Below are positions 1-6,915 of a stretch of DNA of 36,157 bases, piece by piece (the stretch's first letter is position 1; each line of letters opens with the position of its first letter). Under the pieces are notes generated by a model that was given only the letters and a program-made list of their open reading frames with translations, had not been told where the DNA came from and searched no databases. Source of the DNA: Candidatus Rokuibacteriota bacterium (GTDB lineage Bacteria > Methylomirabilota > Methylomirabilia > Rokubacteriales > CSP1-6); the NCBI GenBank assembly GCA_003220615.1, contig QHTB01000143.1, forward strand, positions 1 through 36,157, in the 5' to 3' direction. The translations under genes and the position numbers were made by a program.

Positions 1-1252
1 TTCCCCGCTTCACAAAGCGGATCGCCGTGATCGGACGCACCCCGTTGTACTTTCGCTTGATGTGCCAGGCCACGATGCCAGCGTCGAACGACGCGTTGTG
101 CATCGCGAAGAACATCTTCGCGTCCTGATCGATCGTGTGGTGGTCGCGCTGCGAGACGAACTGGGCGAAGAGTCCCCAGTGGCCCGGCGGCAGCTCGGAT
201 GACGGGCCGTCGGCCCAGTATTCGACGATGAGCTTGCGCCCGGTGTCGAGGCTCCTGCTGAACTGGATCATGTCGTCGACGTTCTTGTGATAGTGGCCGG
301 AGTTCTTCAAGTAGTCCGGCGGCGGGATCGTCAGGATGTCGTCGAACTGATCCGCCGACGTCAGCGCGAACGGTGTCACCCGTTCCCAGTGAGGAGCGAT
401 GAAGAGCTGGATCCCCGGACACGTCTCCTCGGTCCCACTGCCGGAGTCCAGGCACGCCTGTCCATTGGAAAAAATCAGCGGTTGCCAGTGATTCGGGTCC
501 ACGATGTCCTGTCGCTCGCAGACCACGACGAGTGGATTGCAGTAGCCCATGAGCGGATTCGTCGGCACGTAGGGCTGGTAGTCCGCCGCAACGTAGTCGG
601 AGTACGCCCACACCTCATCGAGCCTCGGCGTCGGATGAGCGGACGTCTGCCCATACGCGGTGGCCGCGCATGGCAGCGGCCACGGGGTGGGCACCGGACA
701 CGGTGCCGGCGTCAGATCTCCGTACTGGTTCGAGCCATCGTGACGCCGGGCATCGATCACCGCCTGCGCGGCGATGTTTCCGAGCCCCGCCGCAGTCTCC
801 GGACTGGAATTCCGGCAGTCCTGATCGGTGTTGCACGTCTCGTTCAGGCTGTACCCGAGGCTCAACAGCATGGTGTTCAGACGCACGCTTGGCTGCGCCA
901 GGGGCGGCGGCAACGAGCCATCCGGATACAGATTCCGCAGGCAACGATACGCGGCAAAGCTGATCGCCTTCGCCTTGTTCTCATCGGTGCGCTCGTTCGC
1001 CGGTCGGCGCCGGCTCCCACTGCTATCGGTGGTGCCGACGGCGACGTCGGCAAAGGCGGCCCACGCGTCGTACATGCACGTGTGGGCAATCGCCAGTGCG
1101 CGCGCCACGATCGGCGGCCCGTTGCGAAGCGCCTTGCTCAGGCGTACCTCGGCGAGGGCGGCCGCGTTCCAGTCGCTCACGACGGTCGCCGAGGCGGACG
1201 TCGCGCACCCAAGCACCGCGACGAAGGCCGTCACCCGGAGCGCGCGGTTCAC
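1..1252 (-). CDS. Vanadium-dependent haloperoxidase-like secreted protein, 3' end beyond window
   Basis: An uninterrupted minus-strand frame of 417 codons runs from a GTG at 1252 to the window edge. It opens with a signal peptide (basic MNRALR, hydrophobic stretch, SASA cleavage site) followed by VVSDWNAAALAEVRLSKAL and ARALAIAHTCMYDAWAAF, the N-terminal pattern of vanadium haloperoxidase/PAP2-superfamily proteins. Near the edge it has HNASFDAGIVAWHIKRKYN and RPITAIRF, also typical of that family. The vanadate or phosphate-binding active site normally follows and would lie outside the window, so activity cannot be judged. Expected to be exported. An in-frame GTG at 1267 is an alternative start, but 1252 puts the basic residues at the N-terminus. 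No strong ribosome binding site is seen for either. The family call is from sequence resemblance only. Confidence 0.75.
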   Translation of the reverse strand, partial: MNRALRVTAFVAVLGCATSASATVVSDWNAAALAEVRLSKALRNGPPIVARALAIAHTCMYDAWAAFADVAVGTTDSSGSRRRPANERTDENKAKAISFAAYRCLRNLYPDGSLPPPLAQPSVRLNTMLLSLGYSLNETCNTDQDCRNSSPETAAGLGNIAAQAVIDARRHDGSNQYGDLTPAPCPVPTPWPLPCAATAYGQTSAHPTPRLDEVWAYSDYVAADYQPYVPTNPLMGYCNPLVVVCERQDIVDPNHWQPLIFSNGQACLDSGSGTEETCPGIQLFIAPHWERVTPFALTSADQFDDILTIPPPDYLKNSGHYHKNVDDMIQFSRSLDTGRKLIVEYWADGPSSELPPGHWGLFAQFVSQRDHHTIDQDAKMFFAMHNASFDAGIVAWHIKRKYNGVRPITAIRFVKRG

Positions 1253-1385
1253 GAGAAGCTCATCCACGATGTGCTACGAAGCCAGACAGGATCACCGAGC
1301 TGCGTCGCCGCACCGGGCATGATCGAGAGAGCACTGTCATGACGCTCTCCTTCGCACTCACCGAAGGACAGTCCACGAGCAGGCC

Positions 1386-1409
1386 ATTCGGCCAATTCCA
1401 TGGCCGAAT
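1386..1409. repeat. 8-bp inverted repeat in the divergent intergenic region
   Basis: ATTCGGCC (1386-1393) is repeated in inverse orientation at 1402-1409 around an 8-nt spacer. It lies in the 477-nt stretch (1253-1729) between the divergent haloperoxidase-like gene and oppB. No convincing gene is seen in that stretch. There is no T-tract, so an intrinsic terminator is unlikely; an operator-like site is possible but unproven. Confidence 0.3.
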
Positions 1410-1715
1410 CCCTCAGCGCTGGTTGGGGCAAGAGCCATACCAGGCCGGAAAGATTCGGGCAGCGCAAAGAATCCGCGACTCTACCCGCGACACGCGTCCA
1501 CTTCAGTTGGACAGGATGGCCCCCGGCGTTGCGCCGCTGGCAAACCAGCCGCTGCGGACGACGAATCTCATCGAGACGTTCCGATGAGGAGCGCCCCGAG
1601 AGAGAGGTGGAACGAATCCGTCGGCGAAGCCTGATGCTCTACGCTTTCGACCAACCGCCCAGTGAGCCTTTTCCGTGCCCGCTGTTAAATTCCCGCCAGA
1701 TCGGGTGATGCCAGG

Positions 1716-1721
1716 TATAAA
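1716..1721 (+). promoter_or_regulatory. -10-like hexamer just upstream of oppB
   Basis: TATAAA ends 8 nt before the GTG start of oppB, and no Shine-Dalgarno sequence precedes that start. A transcript from this hexamer would begin almost at the start codon (leaderless). No clear -35 is seen at normal spacing, so this is tentative. Confidence 0.3.
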
Positions 1722-1729
1722 AGACGTAG

Positions 1730-2656
1730 GTGCTCATCTACGCCACCCGCCGAATCCTGTGGCTGGTGCCCACGCTGATGGCCATGGCGCTCGTGACTTT
1801 CCTGGTCATGCACGCTACGCCGGGCAGCCCGCTCGATCCCATCGCCGAGGGCGCCAACCCGCTGTCGCCCGAGGCTCAGCGCAATCTCGCCGCACACTAC
1901 GGCCTCGACCGGCCGCTCTGGGAGCAGTTCGCGATCTTCGTCGCCAAGGCCGTCCAGGGCGACTTCGGATCCTCGTTCGTCTATCGCTCGCGCACGGTGG
2001 CCGAGATCATCGGCGAAGCGCTGCCCGTATCGCTCATGCTGGGAGCCATGGCCATGGCCGTCGCCGTCGCCGGTGGCCTGGCCCTCGGCGTCGTGGCCGC
2101 GGTCCATCAGAACCGCACCTGGGATTACGTCTCGGTCAGCGTGGCCACGGCGGGCGTGGCCGTGCCCAACTTCGTCCTGGCCGTCTTCCTCATCATCCTG
2201 TTCTCGCTGGTCGTGCCGCTCTTTCCGACCGGCGGCTGGGAGTCGCCGCGCGCGTGGGTGCTGCCGACGCTGACGCTGGCCCTCGGCCCGCTCGGCATCG
2301 TCGCCCGCTTCACGCGGGCGGCCGTGCTCGACGTCGTGCGCGCGGACTTCACGCTCACGGCGCGGGCGAAGGGGCTGAGCGAAGCGCCGGTGATCTTCAA
2401 GCACGTGCTGAAGAACGCGATGATCCCGGTGGTCACCGTGCTCGGCCCCATGTTCGCCGCCATCGGCACCGGCTCGTTCTTCGTCGAGTCGATCTTCCGC
2501 GTGCCCGGGCTCGGCCGCTTCTTCGTGCTGTCGATGACCGGACGCGATTACCCGATGATCATGGCCGTCGTCCTCACCTACGGCGCGTTTCTGGCCGTCA
2601 TGAACCTCGCGGTGGACCTGGTCTATGGTTTCCTCGACCCTCGCATCAGATACTGA
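1730..2656 (+). CDS. Peptide/dipeptide ABC transporter permease (OppB/DppB type)
   Basis: A 308-aa inner-membrane permease of the binding-protein-dependent transport family. The N-terminus (LIYATRRILWLVPTLMAMAL) is the first transmembrane helix typical of DppB/OppB, followed by a periplasmic segment containing HYGLDRPLWEQF. The cytoplasmic EAA loop that contacts the ATPase is seen as TARAKGLSEAPVIFKHVLKN, and the protein ends in the family signature FLDPRIRY. Length is normal. The oppC start overlaps its end by 32 nt, so the two are probably co-translated and form the heterodimeric channel. The GTG start at 1730 fits the first helix; no ribosome binding site is visible. The substrate (di- or oligopeptide, opine, nickel or other) cannot be read from sequence. 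Confidence 0.9.
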   Translation: MLIYATRRILWLVPTLMAMALVTFLVMHATPGSPLDPIAEGANPLSPEAQRNLAAHYGLDRPLWEQFAIFVAKAVQGDFGSSFVYRSRTVAEIIGEALPVSLMLGAMAMAVAVAGGLALGVVAAVHQNRTWDYVSVSVATAGVAVPNFVLAVFLIILFSLVVPLFPTGGWESPRAWVLPTLTLALGPLGIVARFTRAAVLDVVRADFTLTARAKGLSEAPVIFKHVLKNAMIPVVTVLGPMFAAIGTGSFFVESIFRVPGLGRFFVLSMTGRDYPMIMAVVLTYGAFLAVMNLAVDLVYGFLDPRIRY

Positions 2657-3569
2657 TCTCGGAGGGGGGCTGCGCGCCCCTTCCGAAGCCTCGCCCGAGG
2701 AGTCGCACGGCCAGAGCCAGCCCTCGAAGGGCGGTGGTCTTGCGCGCGATGCCGTGCGGCGCCTGCTCCGCAACAAGCTCGCGGTGGCCGGCGGCCTGGT
2801 GGTGATCGCGCTCTGCCTGGTCGCGATCTTCGCCGACGTGCTGGCCCCCTACGCCTACACCAAGACGAACTTCGGCCGGCTCAACGAAGGGCCTTCGCTC
2901 GACTATCCCTTCGGGACCGATCAACTCGGCCGCGACGTCCTCTCGCGCATCATCTACGGCGCGCGTATCTCGATGCTGGTCGGCGTCGGCGCCCAGATCA
3001 TCATCGTCCTCATCGGCGTACCGATCGGCGCGCTCTCCGGCTATCTCGGCGGCCGCACCGATCTGGCGCTCACCCGGATCATCGACGTGATGTACGCCTT
3101 CCCCCGACTCCTCTTCGTGATCCTCGTCATGTCGATGCTCGGCGCCGGCCTCGCCAACATCTTCATCGCCATCGGCGTCACCGGCTGGGTGGGGATCGCC
3201 CGTCAGACGCGGGCCCAGGTGCTCGCGCTCAAGGAGAAGGAGTTCGCCGACGCCGCGCGGGCCCTGGGCGCGGGCGGCAGCCGCGTCCTGGCCCGCCACA
3301 TCGTGCCGAACGCGCTGACGCCGATCGTCGTCGCCGTGACCTTCGGGATCCCCGAGGCGATCTTCACCGAAGCGGCGTTGTCGTTCATCGGCGTCGGCAT
3401 CAATCCGCCCACCCCCTCCTGGGGCCAGATGGTCGGCGAAGGCCAGCAGTACCTGCGCTCGTACTGGCACCTCTGCGTCTTCCCGTCCATCGCCATCGCG
3501 GTGACGATGCTCGCGTTCACGTTCCTGGGCGACGGCGTCCGCGACGCGCTCGATCCGAAACTGCAGTAG
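2625..3569 (+). CDS. Peptide/dipeptide ABC transporter permease (OppC/DppC type)
   Basis: A 314-aa partner permease. After a roughly 50-residue hydrophilic N-terminal tail (rich in S, E, G) comes ARDAVRRLLRNKLAVAGG and a first membrane helix, the usual OppC/DppC beginning. It has the family motif FGTDQLGRDVLSRIIYGAR, an EAA loop (DAARALGAGGSRVLARHIVP) and a C-terminal GDGVRDALDPKL. The start overlaps oppB by 32 nt; a later start inside the tail cannot be excluded. The binding protein follows 25 nt downstream. No ATP-binding subunits are encoded in this window, so the complex must recruit OppD/F-type proteins from elsewhere or share them. Confidence 0.9.
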   Translation: MVSSTLASDTDLGGGLRAPSEASPEESHGQSQPSKGGGLARDAVRRLLRNKLAVAGGLVVIALCLVAIFADVLAPYAYTKTNFGRLNEGPSLDYPFGTDQLGRDVLSRIIYGARISMLVGVGAQIIIVLIGVPIGALSGYLGGRTDLALTRIIDVMYAFPRLLFVILVMSMLGAGLANIFIAIGVTGWVGIARQTRAQVLALKEKEFADAARALGAGGSRVLARHIVPNALTPIVVAVTFGIPEAIFTEAALSFIGVGINPPTPSWGQMVGEGQQYLRSYWHLCVFPSIAIAVTMLAFTFLGDGVRDALDPKLQ

Positions 3570-3594
3570 CCGCGCCCGCGAGAGGAGTGTGCCG

Positions 3595-5310
3595 ATGGTG
3601 CAGCTCGATCTGCTCGAGCAAAGGCTCGCCGTGCTCGGTGTCGACCGGCGCGAGTTCTTGCGCGTCGCGGCCGGCGTGGTCGCCCTCGGCGCCACCGGCT
3701 TCGGCGCACGGCGCGCCGCCGCGACGCCGCGGCCGGCGCCGGGTGAGCGCCTGGCCAAGGAGCAGATCTTCCGCTACGGCGGCGGTGGCTGGTACCAGAA
3801 AGATCCGTCGAGCCACGACTACAACAAGGACCTCTACTGCCTGGGCGTGCCCGCGCTCTTCGCCGGCCTCCTGAAGTTCAACGCCGATCTCGAGGCGGTC
3901 CCCTACGTCGCGGAGAAGGTGACGTCCAACAAGGAGGCCTCGGTCTGGACGTTCGCCATCCGCAAGGACTCACGCTGGTCCGACGGCACGCCGTGCTCGG
4001 CGCACGACTTCGAATGGTCCTGGAAGCGCCAGCTCGATCCCGCGACGGCCGCGCCGTATGCCGCGTTCCTCTACGACATCAAGAACGCGGAGGCCTTCAA
4101 CAAGAAGCAGATCGCCGACCGCAACCAGGTGGGCGTGCGGGCCAAGGGCGACTTCCTGCTCGAGGTGACGCTGGAAGGGCCGCGCGCCTACTTTCCGGTC
4201 CTCTGCGCCTACCTGGCCGCGCTACCCGGGCACCGGCCCTCGGTCGAGAAGCATGGCGAGAAGTGGACGGAGGCCGCCAACATCGTCGGCAACGGCCCGT
4301 TCGTGCTGGAGAGCTGGGAGCACCATCGGACGATGGTGCTGCGGAAGAACCGGCACTTCTTCGGGGCCAAGGACATCGTCCTCGACAAGGTCGTGATCCC
4401 GATCATCCCGAACACGGCCGGCGCGCTCCCCTACGAGAACAACGAGATCGACATGACGTCGCTCCAGGTCGGCGACCTCAAACGGCTGCAGTCGAATCCC
4501 AAGACGGGCCGCGAGGTCTTCCGCTATCCGTTCCCCGGCACCTGGTACCTGCTTCCCCAGGTGACCAAGCCGCCGTTCGACAACATCAAGGTCCGGCGCG
4601 CCGTGGCCCACGCCATCGACCGCGAGAACGTCGTGAAGGTCGCCCAGGGCTTCGCCGTCCCGGCGCACGCCATGATCCCGCCCGGCGTTCCCGGCTCGCT
4701 CGATGATCCCAAGATCAAAGCGATCCAGCGCTTCGATCCCAAGCTGGCGATGGAGCAGCTCAAGGGCACGCCGTACGAGCGCGGGCGGAACTGGCCGAAG
4801 ATCACGCTGTCGATGCGCGAGCAGGCCCTCGGCTCGAAGCCGCTGGCCGAGGCCATCCAAGCGGTCCTGCTCGAGCACCTGGGCCTGCGCACCGAGCTCG
4901 AGGTGCTGGAGCCGCGGGTGTTCCTCGAGCGCGTGTGGAAGCAGGATCTTCAGTTCATCTGGATCAGCTGGTTCATGGACTACCCGGACCCGCACAACGA
5001 GTACTTCGACACGTTCTACGGCAAGAAGACGACGGGCCGGCGGCAGGCGTGGGTCAACGACACGTTCGATCGCGAGCTCGAGGCCGGCCGCGACACGCGG
5101 GATCAGGCCAAGCGGCTCCAGCACTACGCGCGCGCCGAGGAGATCCTCCAGACCGACGTCGGCTACGTCCCCGTGGCGTGGTTCGTGCGCTACGGGGCGG
5201 CCAAGTCGTGGGTGCGCGGGATCGAGAAGAATCGCCAGGGCGAGCCCGTCATCGAGGGCAACGCCTACGTCGACATGCTCTCGCACCTGTACATCGTCGA
5301 GCGCACGTAG
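3595..5310 (+). CDS. Tat-exported extracellular solute-binding protein, family 5
   Basis: A 571-aa peptide-type periplasmic binding protein (SBP_bac_5). The ATG at 3595 is preferred over the in-frame GTG at 3589 because AGAGGAG (3581-3587) lies 7 nt before it. The N-terminus carries a twin-arginine signal, DRREFLRVAAG (R18-R19), then a hydrophobic stretch, suggesting export in folded form. Family features include FAIRKDSRWSDGTPCSAHDF, the GNGPFVLESWE block and KVRRAVAHAIDRENVVKVAQG. It directly follows the two permease genes and should deliver their substrate. A clear ribosome binding site here contrasts with its absence at oppB. The ligand is unknown; WFMDYPDPHN is common in peptide binders but not diagnostic. 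Confidence 0.9.
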   Translation: MVQLDLLEQRLAVLGVDRREFLRVAAGVVALGATGFGARRAAATPRPAPGERLAKEQIFRYGGGGWYQKDPSSHDYNKDLYCLGVPALFAGLLKFNADLEAVPYVAEKVTSNKEASVWTFAIRKDSRWSDGTPCSAHDFEWSWKRQLDPATAAPYAAFLYDIKNAEAFNKKQIADRNQVGVRAKGDFLLEVTLEGPRAYFPVLCAYLAALPGHRPSVEKHGEKWTEAANIVGNGPFVLESWEHHRTMVLRKNRHFFGAKDIVLDKVVIPIIPNTAGALPYENNEIDMTSLQVGDLKRLQSNPKTGREVFRYPFPGTWYLLPQVTKPPFDNIKVRRAVAHAIDRENVVKVAQGFAVPAHAMIPPGVPGSLDDPKIKAIQRFDPKLAMEQLKGTPYERGRNWPKITLSMREQALGSKPLAEAIQAVLLEHLGLRTELEVLEPRVFLERVWKQDLQFIWISWFMDYPDPHNEYFDTFYGKKTTGRRQAWVNDTFDRELEAGRDTRDQAKRLQHYARAEEILQTDVGYVPVAWFVRYGAAKSWVRGIEKNRQGEPVIEGNAYVDMLSHLYIVERT

Positions 5311-5417
5311 GCGGCTCGCCCTCTCAGCATCGGAGCCTCCACTGCGCCTGGCGGCTTCGGAGCATCCGCTCGATGGCGACGGACCGCCGACGTCAGCGTG
5401 AGTGACATTGCGTTCAT
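5265..5417 (-). CDS. Possible small ORF with consensus ribosome binding site
   Basis: A 50-codon minus-strand frame (begins MNAMSLTLTSAVRRHRADAP, stop TAG at 5267-5265) is preceded by AGGAGG with a 6-nt spacer, one of the best Shine-Dalgarno sites in the window. The last 46 nt are antisense to the 3' end of the binding protein gene. The product has no recognisable domain and no membrane segment. It may be a remnant of a decayed gene, a true small protein, or chance. The rest of the 232-nt gap between 5310 and 5543 shows nothing else convincing except a TATCAT hexamer at 5518-5523 ahead of the next gene. Confidence 0.2.
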   Translation of the reverse strand: MNAMSLTLTSAVRRHRADAPKPPGAVEAPMLRGRAAYVRSTMYRCESMST

Positions 5418-5542
5418 GGTGAGCCTCCTGTGAGCGGTGTGACCCCAGCCGGAGGCGCGCGTGAAATCGTCTCGAGCCGCGAATCTCCCAGAACGTGGCT
5501 CGCATCAAAATGGCGCGTATCATCGCGGACGGAGGGTAAGTC

Positions 5543-5887
5543 ATGCTGGGGGTTGCACTCGTCGTCACCGTGGGTGTCGTGATCTCGATCGGCGTCCGCT
5601 ACCTCGAGCGCCGGCGACTGTGGCGTGAGCGCGCGGAGCACCTCCAGCGTCGTCTCGTCGTCGCGTTGAAGCGGGACACGACGCTGGCCGGGCTCGTCTT
5701 CGTTCCCGAAGTCTCGGTCGATGCCGACGGCGTGACGAACGTCGCGCTCTCCGGGGTGGTGCCGTCCGAGGCCGATCGCGATCGCGTGATGCACGCCGTC
5801 AGGCGTCAGGTGGCGCGACTCTTTCCCGGGGCCACCGTCGACGACGCGATGCAGACGGAACGGCCAGGACAGCGCGCGGCGAGCTAG
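5543..5887 (+). CDS. Small membrane-anchored BON-like protein
   Basis: A 114-aa protein with one N-terminal transmembrane helix (LGVALVVTVGVVISIGVRYL), a basic stretch (ERRRLWRERAEHLQRR), then about 70 residues resembling a single BON repeat: a short helix, PEVSVDADGVTNVALSG, and SEADRDRVMHAVRRQVARL. BON domains are thought to bind membranes or lipids; the function here is unassigned. GGAGGG lies 8 nt before the ATG, and a TATCAT hexamer at 5518-5523 could be its -10. Its TAG stop shares the palindrome CTAG (5884-5887) with the stop of the convergent amidohydrolase gene. Confidence 0.65.
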   Translation: MLGVALVVTVGVVISIGVRYLERRRLWRERAEHLQRRLVVALKRDTTLAGLVFVPEVSVDADGVTNVALSGVVPSEADRDRVMHAVRRQVARLFPGATVDDAMQTERPGQRAAS

Positions 5888-6915
5888 CGTCCGCCAGGCA
5901 ACCGCAGCTTGAGCAGCCGGCGCGCGTTGCCCTCGTAGATCGCCGCCTTGTCCTCGGCGCTCGCCCGCATGCGCTCCATCGCCGCGATCGTGTCCCGCAC
6001 GAAGCCGGGCCCGCGCTCGGGATCGAACGGCATGTCGGTCCCGAACAGGATGTGATCGGCCCCGAAAAAGGCCAGGCCCGATTCCATGGCGTGCCAGGCG
6101 CCGAAAAGCGCGGTGTCACCGTAAAACATCTTGAAGTAGTCGATGGGCCGCTTGCGAAGACGGCCCAGCGCGGTGCCGTCCTCCGGGTCGTCGCTCCGCG
6201 TGCCGAGCTGGTCGAGGCCACCGCCGACTCGCCCCGCGCAGAACGGAATCATCGCGCCCATGTGATGGGTAATGATCACGAGGTCGGGGTGACGGTCGAA
6301 GACGCCTGAGAAGACGAGCCGGCCCATGGCCACCGACGTTTCGTACGGCCAGCCGAACGCCCACCACAGATCGAACTTCGACCGCGGCTCCCCCGCGTAG
6401 TCCGCGACGAGGGCGGGCCGGGCCGGATGCAGCCAGATCGGCAGCCGGCGCTCCGCCATCCGATCGAAGAGCGGCTGGAACTCCGGCAGGTCGAGCGGAC
6501 GACGATTGACGTTGCTGAACATCTGGACACCGGTCGCGCCGAGGTCGCCGATGGCGCGGTCGATCTCCTTCAGGGCCGCATCGGGATTGTTCATGGGCAG
6601 CGACGCGACGAAGGCCGGGAACCGGTCGCGATGCTTGCTCACCAGGGCCGCCATCTCGTCGTTGGCCAGCCGCGCGAGATCGGGCGTCACGTCGGGGCCG
6701 CCGATGACCTCCAGCGGAGGATTGGCCAGCGTGAGGACCTGCACGTACCCCTCGTAGCGATCCATGATCCTGAAGCGCTGCTCCACGTCCACCAGGACGG
6801 GGATCCCGCTCATCCGCTTCTGGAGCGTGAGGCCGGGCGGCGCGACCGCGAGCATCCGGTCGAAGAACTTCCGCGGCATGATGTGAGGGAACACGTCGAT
6901 TTTGGTCGTCGTCAC
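5884..6915 (-). CDS. Amidohydrolase-2 family protein (decarboxylase/hydrolase type)
   Basis: A 343-aa TIM-barrel metal-dependent enzyme of the family that contains ACMSD and gamma-resorcylate decarboxylase. Expected metal or catalytic residues are present at H163 (IWLHPARP), H217/H218 (VIITHHMGAM) and D294 (ILFGTDMPFD). At the N-terminus, where family members usually have HxH, this protein reads IDVFPHIMP, so the first histidine is Phe9 and only H11 remains. The GTG start at 6915 overlaps the TGA of the TRAP permease gene (GTGA), implying translational coupling. Encoded last in a cluster with a UbiD-type decarboxylase and a TAXI-TRAP transporter, it may act on the imported carboxylic acid or a downstream intermediate. 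Substrate unknown. Confidence 0.8.
   Translation of the reverse strand: MTTTKIDVFPHIMPRKFFDRMLAVAPPGLTLQKRMSGIPVLVDVEQRFRIMDRYEGYVQVLTLANPPLEVIGGPDVTPDLARLANDEMAALVSKHRDRFPAFVASLPMNNPDAALKEIDRAIGDLGATGVQMFSNVNRRPLDLPEFQPLFDRMAERRLPIWLHPARPALVADYAGEPRSKFDLWWAFGWPYETSVAMGRLVFSGVFDRHPDLVIITHHMGAMIPFCAGRVGGGLDQLGTRSDDPEDGTALGRLRKRPIDYFKMFYGDTALFGAWHAMESGLAFFGADHILFGTDMPFDPERGPGFVRDTIAAMERMRASAEDKAAIYEGNARRLLKLRLPGGR

Noticed and set aside
287..1342. Plus-strand open frame of 351 codons
   Set aside because: Arg-rich antisense shadow of the haloperoxidase-like gene, which has a signal peptide and family motifs on the minus strand.
1253..1729. Gene in the 477-nt region between the haloperoxidase-like gene and oppB
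   Set aside because: Open frames there have no ribosome binding site, domain or protein-like composition; only an inverted repeat and a -10-like hexamer stand out.
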